Source: Pseudomonas fluorescens Q2-87
GTDB taxonomy: Bacteria; Pseudomonadota; Gammaproteobacteria; Pseudomonadales; Pseudomonadaceae
Assembly (NCBI RefSeq): GCF_000281895.1
Contig: NZ_CM001558.1
Coordinates: 5,708,556 to 5,772,555, forward strand
Direction of reading: 5' to 3'
DNA length: 64,000 nt
Made by a program: the position numbers and the translations under genes. Shown here in pieces: positions 57,700 to 64,000 of this stretch (within the stretch, counting starts at the first letter, position 1; every line of letters starts with the position of its first letter). The notes below the pieces were generated by a model. The model was not told where the DNA came from. It ran no database searches and saw only the letters and a list, made by a program, of their open reading frames with translations.

Positions 57700-59334
57700 G
57701 TGAGCGAACTCATTCGCGTACCTGACATCGGCAGCGGTGAAGGTGAAGTAATTGAACTGTTTGTGAAGGTCGGCGACCGTATCGAAGCCGACCAGAGCAT
57801 CCTGACGCTTGAATCGGACAAGGCCAGCATGGAAGTGCCTGCGCCGAAGGCCGGTGTCATCAAGAGCTTGAAAGTGAAGCTGGGCGATCGCCTGAAAGAA
57901 GGCGACGAATTGCTGGAACTGGAAGTCGAGGGCGCCGCTGCGGCGCCTGAAGCTGTCGCGCCTGCGCCAGCCCCGGCAGCCGCTGAGAAGCCGGCCGCCG
58001 CACCGGCTGCCGAAGCCGCCCCAGCTCCAGCCGCTGCACCTGCCGTTGCCACCGTCCAGGACATCCATGTCCCGGACATCGGCTCGTCGGGCAAGGCCAA
58101 GATCATCGAAGTATTGGTCAAGGTCGGCGACACCGTCGAAGCCGACCAGTCGCTGATCACCCTGGAATCGGACAAGGCCAGCATGGAAATCCCATCGCCG
58201 GCTGCCGGCGTGGTGGAAAGCATCGCGGTCAAGCTGGAAGACGAAGTCGGCACTGGCGATTTCATCCTCAAGCTGAAAGTAGCCGGTGCCGCCGCACCGG
58301 CCGCTCCCGCCCAGGCCGCTGCGCCTGCCGCCAAGGCTGAAGCCGCTCCGGCTCCGGCTGCCGCGCCAGCCGCCAAGGCCGAGGCGGCTCCGGTTGCCGC
58401 CGCGCCTGCTCCAAGCGGTGCCAAGGTGCACGCCGGTCCTGCGGTGCGTCAGTTGGCCCGTGAATTCGGCGTCGAGCTGTCCGCCGTCGGCCCGAGCGGC
58501 CCACACGGTCGCGTGCTGAAGGAAGACGTGCAGGCCTACGTCAAGGCCATGATGCAGAAGGCCAAGAACGCACCGGCCGAAGGCGCCACCGGCGGCGCGG
58601 GTATCCCGCCAGTCCCGGCAGTGGACTTCAGCCGCTTCGGCGAAATCGAAGAAGTGGCCATGACTCGCCTGATGCAAATCGGCGCGTCGAGCCTGCACCG
58701 CAGCTGGCTGAACATCCCGCACGTGACTCAGTTCGACCAGGCTGACATCACCGAGCTGGAAGCTTTCCGCGTTGCGCAGAAAGCCGTGGCCGAAAAGGCC
58801 GGCGTGAAGCTGACCGTTTTGCCGCTGCTGCTCAAGGCCTGTGCGCACCTGCTCAAGGAGCTGCCGGACTTCAACGCCTCCCTGGCGCCAAGCGGCAAGG
58901 CTGTGATCCGCAAGAAATACGTGCACATCGGCTTCGCCGTCGACACTCCGGAAGGCCTGCTGGTACCGGTCATCCGCAACGTCGACCAGAAAAGCCTGCT
59001 GCAATTGGCTGCCGAAGCAGCTGCCCTGGCCGAGAAGGCCCGCAGCAAGAAGCTCAGTGCAGACGACATGCAAGGCGCCTGCTTCACCATTTCCAGCCTC
59101 GGCCACATTGGCGGCACCGGCTTCACGCCGATCGTCAACGCGCCGGAAGTGGCGATCCTCGGTGTCTCCAAGGCCACCATCCAGCCTGTCTGGGACGGTA
59201 AAGCGTTCCAGCCAAAGCTGATGCTGCCGCTGTCGCTGTCCTACGATCACCGTGTGATCAACGGCGCCGCCGCCGCACGCTTCACCAAGCGTCTGAGCGA
59301 CCTGCTGGGCGACATCCGCACCATCCTGCTGTAA
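57700..59334 (+). CDS. aceF: Pyruvate dehydrogenase E2, dihydrolipoyl acetyltransferase
   Basis: A 544-residue core protein. It has two lipoyl domains with lipoylated Lys41 and Lys159 (each in LESDKASME), Ala/Pro-rich flexible linkers, and an E1/E3-binding domain around residue 245-285 (VRQLAREFGVELSAVGPSG). The catalytic domain ends with SYDHRVINGAAA, with the His of the DHR motif. E. coli AceF has three lipoyl domains; two is usual in Pseudomonas. The GTG start follows GAGGA at 57688-57692. No lpd (E3) gene is adjacent. Confidence 0.98.
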   Translation: MSELIRVPDIGSGEGEVIELFVKVGDRIEADQSILTLESDKASMEVPAPKAGVIKSLKVKLGDRLKEGDELLELEVEGAAAAPEAVAPAPAPAAAEKPAAAPAAEAAPAPAAAPAVATVQDIHVPDIGSSGKAKIIEVLVKVGDTVEADQSLITLESDKASMEIPSPAAGVVESIAVKLEDEVGTGDFILKLKVAGAAAPAAPAQAAAPAAKAEAAPAPAAAPAAKAEAAPVAAAPAPSGAKVHAGPAVRQLAREFGVELSAVGPSGPHGRVLKEDVQAYVKAMMQKAKNAPAEGATGGAGIPPVPAVDFSRFGEIEEVAMTRLMQIGASSLHRSWLNIPHVTQFDQADITELEAFRVAQKAVAEKAGVKLTVLPLLLKACAHLLKELPDFNASLAPSGKAVIRKKYVHIGFAVDTPEGLLVPVIRNVDQKSLLQLAAEAAALAEKARSKKLSADDMQGACFTISSLGHIGGTGFTPIVNAPEVAILGVSKATIQPVWDGKAFQPKLMLPLSLSYDHRVINGAAAARFTKRLSDLLGDIRTILL

Positions 59335-59342
59335 CACCGGGC

Positions 59343-59363
59343 GGCCCTCCCTCGCGGAGGGCC
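59343..59363 (+). terminator. Hairpin after aceF
   Basis: ggccctcc/ggagggcc stem with a 5-nt loop starts 9 bp past the stop codon. No strong T-run follows. Confidence 0.65.
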
Positions 59364-59404
59364 ATTCGGACCACTGTTTTCCGAGCGCCACGCTCGTACC
59401 TCAA

Positions 59405-59431
59405 CCCCGTCCATTTGGCGGGGCTTTTTTT
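59405..59431 (+). terminator. Second intrinsic terminator after aceF
   Basis: ccccg...cgggg hairpin followed by a seven-T run. The rest of the gap up to 59626 shows no gene. Confidence 0.8.
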
Positions 59432-59626
59432 GCCTGGAAAAAAGCCTGACATCAGAACCAGGCCATTCACCAGACAACTTTCCTACTTCCCCCCGCATGA
59501 ATGACTACACCGCCTGTTAGTCATTGCCCACAAACTGCGCCCCCTCCCCCTGCGATATTTATTCTGCGCCGAGCTTTAGCATCCATCGATCAAGGCAACT
59601 AACTGCTTTGTAAAACTGAATATCGA

Positions 59627-61027
59627 ATGGATTCGAATATGTTCAAGCCTACCGTCGGCCCCATTATCGGCCACACCACAACAGATCACTGTCGAATTTT
59701 TCTGCGAGGCGACTATGCCGACAACTTGGTATTTGCCGGCGTTCGCCATAGGCGCCAAGGCGATACAACGTGGTCGAAGGGACACTTTGTTCAATTGAAC
59801 GCCCATCGCGACATGTCCGATGTCATCGTCTTGAATGGTCTTCAAGCCGATACGCTTTATGAATACCAGGCGGGCTGGTTCAGTCTCTTGAGCCCGACCC
59901 ATACCGTGGAAACCATTGCGGAGCTGCCGCTGCAATGGCCCCGGACAACTTACCGTCTGCGCACGCAATCCGGCGCAGCCGATACACCGCGGGCCTATGT
60001 TGTCGGCTCTTGCCGTTATCTGCGGATCACTGGCGGCGTGCCGTCGTTGCCGGGGCTGGGGGACCGGACGTTTGCCGGCATCAATCGTCTGGTGGAAAAG
60101 GCCAACCCGCCAATCAGCGCGATATTAATGACTGGAGACCAGGTTTATCTCGACGACTTGAACGTTGTCGCGCCGGACCGAACCTATAAGAATATTCTTT
60201 TCAAATACCGCACGGCCTTTACCCAACCGCATATCAGCAAGTTGATGTCCAGCGTACCGACCTACATGATCCTTGATGATCATGAAATCGAAGATAACTG
60301 GCCGGCCAATAAAACCAGTCGCGATGCCGTGTTATATGCGAACGCCATGCAAGCCTATGGGATTTATCAAGCCAGCCATGGCCCTGCTCATGAACATTCA
60401 GAGGATGGCTTAAATAAATCACTGAAACACTACTGGTACCGATTGAGTCATGGCGATATTGAATGGTTCGTCACCGACAGCCGGACACAACGCAACCTGG
60501 CGGCAGACGATCGACGCATTCTCGATGAAGAACAGGAGCAAGCCCTGCTCGAATGGCTCATCAACAGCCGTGCCCGGGTCAAGCTCATCGTGACCAGCGT
60601 CTTGTTCTACCCCGACAGCAAGCACAATGACGCCGACGCCTGGCAGGCGTTCCCGGGCCAACGCCTGCGTGTTCTGGAAACCCTGCGTCGCCATGGGATC
60701 AAGAACGTGTTTTTCGTGACGGGTGACATCCATGGTTCGATGACCTGTCGCTTGCGTCACAGCCAGGATCCTGATTTCGAAGTCAACACCATCATTTCCT
60801 CGCCGTTTTGCAACAGCAAGCTGCTGCCTTATGCAAAAGCGGCGGATTTTGTTTTCGACGCCCCGATCGCTCGCACGCAAAGCGGCGAATATCACAGTGA
60901 ACTGACCAGCAAGGTGCTCGGACAGGATAACTTCGCGCGGCTGTATATCACGGCGCAGAGCGTTCAAGTCACCTTCCACGACCGTGACGGCCTGGCCTTG
61001 CAGACCGTCGATATCCCGCTGCGCTGA
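59627..61027 (+). CDS. PhoD-like phosphatase
   Basis: A 466-residue metallophosphoesterase of the PhoD type. Motifs: LMTGDQVYLDD near 168, ILDDHEIEDNW near 216 and FVTGDIHGSM near 365, supplying the metal ligands. No signal peptide is seen (it starts MDSNMFKPTVGP), so unlike classical Tat-exported PhoD it may be cytosolic. An ATG 4 codons later is equally possible; no good RBS precedes either. The N-terminal half has more A/T-rich codons than neighbours. It sits between aceF and dipA, adjacent in PAO1. Confidence 0.82.
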   Translation: MDSNMFKPTVGPIIGHTTTDHCRIFLRGDYADNLVFAGVRHRRQGDTTWSKGHFVQLNAHRDMSDVIVLNGLQADTLYEYQAGWFSLLSPTHTVETIAELPLQWPRTTYRLRTQSGAADTPRAYVVGSCRYLRITGGVPSLPGLGDRTFAGINRLVEKANPPISAILMTGDQVYLDDLNVVAPDRTYKNILFKYRTAFTQPHISKLMSSVPTYMILDDHEIEDNWPANKTSRDAVLYANAMQAYGIYQASHGPAHEHSEDGLNKSLKHYWYRLSHGDIEWFVTDSRTQRNLAADDRRILDEEQEQALLEWLINSRARVKLIVTSVLFYPDSKHNDADAWQAFPGQRLRVLETLRRHGIKNVFFVTGDIHGSMTCRLRHSQDPDFEVNTIISSPFCNSKLLPYAKAADFVFDAPIARTQSGEYHSELTSKVLGQDNFARLYITAQSVQVTFHDRDGLALQTVDIPLR

Positions 61028-61221
61028 CAGGCGCAAGCACCAGCCATGCCCTCTGATCGGCCGGCGACTGAAGAAATCCGGTTGTCGGCCGATAAAAGGT
61101 TTATAGCACTTGGCCTTCATGTCTCTTGTCAGCCAGTGCCGCAATGATGCAACCTTGCGGCAATCCGTAATAACGAGGGCGTCAGCCCGGCGCGATCAGC
61201 ATTTTCGAAGCGAGTTTCCCC

Positions 61222-63915
61222 ATGAAAAGCCAACCCGATGCCGCCAGCCGTATGGCGGCCGAGGTAGTGACGCAGTTACCGGTGCCCGCGCGGCTCGGTA
61301 TGCTGCGTTTCGAACGGCTGAATGAAGCAAGCTGGGCGCTGTTATTCCTCGATCCCAATTGCGAGCGATACTTCGGCCTACCAGCGGTAGAACTGTGCTC
61401 GCTGGTCAGCTCGCCCTACGCCAGCCTGATGGAACCGCAGGCTCGCTATCAATTGCACGACGCTATCCAGCAACAACTGGCCCAGGCTTCGCATTACCAG
61501 ATTCGCTACACGCTCCACACCGCCAAAGGGCCGATGAACCTGCTGGAAACGGGCGAGGCCTACAAACAGCACAATCGGCATCTGCTGCGCGGCTATCTGT
61601 TGGTCGTGGACAATGTGCTCGAAGACGAGCCGTCCCTGCCGGCACTGGATCTGGAAACCCAGAACTCACGACTGCAGATCGCCCTGGAACTGAACCAGCG
61701 CGCGCAGCAGGAGCAGCTCCAGCACCTGGACCGGGTGCGCGCCCAACAGGACCTGATCCTGCTGCTGACCCGCCAACGCTACAGCGCCAACAACTCCCTG
61801 CTGGAAGCGGCCGAACTCATTACCCGCAGCGCCTGTGACATCTACCAGATCGACTGCGCCAGCCTGTGGAACCTGGAAGACGGCAAGCTGGTGCCGATTT
61901 CCGCCTACAACCAGGCAACCCAGGCGTATTTCCTGCCGGCGGTGATCAACGCCGACGATTTTCCCGACTACATGGAAGCGCTGCAGACCTGCCGCGCCAT
62001 TGATGCTCACAACGCGATGCGCGACCCGCGCACCCGCGAAATGGCCGAGAACCTTCGCGCCCGCGATGTCAACGCCATCCTTGACGCCAGCGTGCGTATC
62101 GATGGCCAAGTGGTGGGCGTCCTGTGCCTGGAGCAAGTGGGGGTTACCCGCGCCTGGCAGTCGGATGAGATCGCCTTCGCCGGCGAACTGGCGGATCAGT
62201 TCGCGCAGGTCATCAACAATCACAACCGACGAACGGCCACCAGCGCCCTGCATCTATTCCAGCGCGCCGTCGAACAGAGCGCCAATGCGTTCCTGCTGGT
62301 CAACTGCGACGGCGTGGTGGAGTACGTCAACCCGAGCTTCACGGCGATCACCCAGTACACCACCGAGGAAGTCCACGGCCAGCGCCTGTCTGAATTGCCG
62401 GCCCTGGAGAATCTCAGTGAACTGCTGTTCGATGCGCCGTCGGCGCTGGCCCAGAACAACAGCTGGCAGGGCGAGTTCAAGAGCCGGCGCAAAAACCTGG
62501 AACCCTACTGGGGCCAGTTGTCGATTTCCAAGGTCTATGGCGATAACCGCGAGCTGACCCATTACATCGGCATCTACGAGGACATCACCCAGACCAAGCT
62601 GGCCCAGCAGCGCATCGAGCGCCTGGCCTACACCGACAACCTGACCAACCTGGGCAACCGCCCGGCGTTCATACGCAACCTCGATGAACGCTTCGCCCGG
62701 GACAGCGATTCGCCCATCAGTCTGTTGTTGGTGGACATCGACAACTTCAAGCGCATTAACGACAGCCTTGGCCACCAGACCGGTGACAAACTGCTCATCA
62801 GCCTGGCCCGGCGCCTGCGCAACAGCCTGAGCCCCAGCGGCAGCCTGGCGCGGTTCGCCAGTAATGAATTCGCCGTGTTGCTGGACGACACGGACCTGGA
62901 AGCCGGGCAGCAAGTGGCCAGCCAGTTGCTGATGACCCTCGACAAGCCGATGTTCGTCGACAACCAACTGATCAGCGTGACCGGCTCCGTGGGCCTGGCC
63001 TGCGCGCCGCTGCACGGGCGCGATCCCCAGACCCTGATGCGCAACGCCGGCCTGGCCCTGCACAAGGCCAAGGCCAACGGCAAGCATCAGGTCCAGGTGT
63101 TCACCGAAGCGCTGAATGCCGAAGCCAGTTACAAGCTGTTCGTCGAAAACAACCTGCGTCGCGCCTTGACCCAGAACGAGCTGGACGTGTTCTACCAGCC
63201 CAAGCTGTGCCTGCGCAGCGGCCGCTTGCTGGGCATGGAGGCGTTGCTGCGCTGGAACCATCCGGACAAGGGCATGATCCGGCCGGACCAGTTCATCAGC
63301 GTGGCTGAAGAAACCGGCTTGATCATCCCCATCGGCAAGTGGATCGCCCGCCAGGCGTGCCGCATGAGCAAGCAATTGACCGCCGCCGGGCTGGGTAACC
63401 TGCAAGTGGCGATCAACCTGTCACCCAAGCAGTTTTCCGACCCGGACCTGGTTGCCTCCATCGCCAGCATCCTCAAGGAAGAACAGCTGCCCGCCCGGTT
63501 GCTGGAACTGGAACTGACCGAAGGCTTGCTGCTGGAAGCCACCGAAGACACCCATTTGCAGCTCGACCAGCTCAAGCGCCTGGGGCTGACCTTGGCCATG
63601 GATGACTTTGGCACCGGTTACTCCTCCTTGAGCTACCTGAAAAAATTCCCGATCGACATCATCAAGATCGATCGCAGCTTCATCCATGAAATTCCGGATA
63701 ACCAGGACGACATGGAAATCACTTCGGCGGTGATCGCCATGGCCCACAACCTGAAGCTCAAGGTCGTGGCCGAAGGCATCGAAACCGCCCAGCAGCTGAC
63801 CTTCCTGCGCCGTCACCGTTGCGATGTCGGCCAAGGCTATCTGTTCGATCGGCCGATTCCCGGCGCGGAACTGATCGAAAAGCTCAAGCGCTACCCGCGC
63901 GGACCGCTTGTCTGA
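61222..63915 (+). CDS. dipA: Cyclic-di-GMP phosphodiesterase DipA (GAF-PAS-GGDEF-EAL)
   Basis: An 897-residue signalling protein. An N-terminal PAS-like and GAF region (VLCLEQVG at about 300), a PAS domain (VNCDGVVEYVNPSFTAITQY), then GGDEF and EAL. The GGDEF site is ASNEF at 546-550, so cyclase activity is probably lost. The EAL site MEALLRWNHP (673-675) and DDFGTGYSSL are intact, so it should degrade c-di-GMP. In P. aeruginosa DipA promotes biofilm dispersal. Position after aceEF matches PA5017. Confidence 0.95.
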   Translation: MKSQPDAASRMAAEVVTQLPVPARLGMLRFERLNEASWALLFLDPNCERYFGLPAVELCSLVSSPYASLMEPQARYQLHDAIQQQLAQASHYQIRYTLHTAKGPMNLLETGEAYKQHNRHLLRGYLLVVDNVLEDEPSLPALDLETQNSRLQIALELNQRAQQEQLQHLDRVRAQQDLILLLTRQRYSANNSLLEAAELITRSACDIYQIDCASLWNLEDGKLVPISAYNQATQAYFLPAVINADDFPDYMEALQTCRAIDAHNAMRDPRTREMAENLRARDVNAILDASVRIDGQVVGVLCLEQVGVTRAWQSDEIAFAGELADQFAQVINNHNRRTATSALHLFQRAVEQSANAFLLVNCDGVVEYVNPSFTAITQYTTEEVHGQRLSELPALENLSELLFDAPSALAQNNSWQGEFKSRRKNLEPYWGQLSISKVYGDNRELTHYIGIYEDITQTKLAQQRIERLAYTDNLTNLGNRPAFIRNLDERFARDSDSPISLLLVDIDNFKRINDSLGHQTGDKLLISLARRLRNSLSPSGSLARFASNEFAVLLDDTDLEAGQQVASQLLMTLDKPMFVDNQLISVTGSVGLACAPLHGRDPQTLMRNAGLALHKAKANGKHQVQVFTEALNAEASYKLFVENNLRRALTQNELDVFYQPKLCLRSGRLLGMEALLRWNHPDKGMIRPDQFISVAEETGLIIPIGKWIARQACRMSKQLTAAGLGNLQVAINLSPKQFSDPDLVASIASILKEEQLPARLLELELTEGLLLEATEDTHLQLDQLKRLGLTLAMDDFGTGYSSLSYLKKFPIDIIKIDRSFIHEIPDNQDDMEITSAVIAMAHNLKLKVVAEGIETAQQLTFLRRHRCDVGQGYLFDRPIPGAELIEKLKRYPRGPLV

Positions 63916-63916
63916 A

Positions 63917-63946
63917 GCAGCCGCTTATAGCTTGCGGCGGCTTTTC
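63917..63946 (+). terminator. Candidate terminator after dipA
   Basis: agccgc and gcggct form a 6-bp stem with a 12-nt loop, followed by a short T-rich tail. The remaining bases to 64000 hold no gene. Confidence 0.5.
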
Positions 63947-64000
63947 TGAGGCACACTGACGGTCTTATTCGCTCAACTCAATCTGACTGAGAGGACTGAT

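Noticed and set aside
57541..59391. 616-codon open frame on the minus strand
   Set aside because: Antisense to aceF; composition reflects the lipoyl Ala/Pro repeats.

Overview
This is a high-GC chromosomal segment from a Pseudomonas of the fluorescens group. The assignment rests on gene order and protein families that match the Pseudomonas core chromosome (rhdA-psd, serB, parC/parE, cpdA, thiC, tolC, then waaA, hldE, msbA and the LPS-core block, glnE, aceEF, dipA). It also rests on many REP/REPIN repeats of the gtgggagcgggcttgctcgc and gtggcgagggagcttgctcc types that are common in that group. No prophage, insertion sequence, CRISPR array, rRNA or tRNA is visible.

Layout. 1-6.2 kb holds the 3' end of rhdA, psd (phosphatidylethanolamine synthesis), a PilZ-like protein, serB, and a divergent YtjB/Smp-type membrane protein carrying a degenerate cyclase-like domain. 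6.4-13.6 kb is a minus-strand run: a PqiC-like lipoprotein, then parE, a phytase-like periplasmic protein, a retropepsin-like membrane protease, parC and the esterase yqiA. 13.6-15.7 kb is a repeat island with three 303-bp structured elements, a 437-bp-period tandem duplication and one small gene (DUF6124). 15.7-17.7 kb is nudF-yqiB-cpdA. 17.9-23.8 kb holds an RsiV-like lipoprotein, then cytX and thiC behind a TPP riboswitch, then tolC/opmH.

24.0-29.8 kb holds waaA (Kdo transferase), a LysR regulator divergent from an SMR exporter, and a three-gene oxidoreductase run. 30.0-51.4 kb is the LPS core locus. It contains hldE (heptose precursor), a stand-alone CysC, msbA (lipid A-core flippase), waaL (O-antigen ligase), several glycosyltransferases, the PIG-L deacetylase dnpA, mig-14, a carbamoyltransferase, and four kinase-fold genes in series (a dual-kinase protein, wapQ, wapP, waaP), ending with waaG, waaC and waaF. 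Many stop and start codons overlap there, so translation is probably coupled. These proteins build, phosphorylate and carbamoylate the inner core, export lipid A-core and attach O-antigen.

51.7-64 kb holds glnE, a divergent region with two perfect or near-perfect dyads in front of aceE-aceF (pyruvate dehydrogenase E1 and E2), a PhoD-like phosphatase, and the c-di-GMP phosphodiesterase dipA.

Most of the window is conserved housekeeping sequence. The least explained parts are the YtjB-cyclase fusion, the twin dyads upstream of aceE, the repeat island with its DUF6124 gene, the stand-alone CysC inside the LPS locus, and the dual-kinase protein. I saw no clear evidence of a wholly new system.
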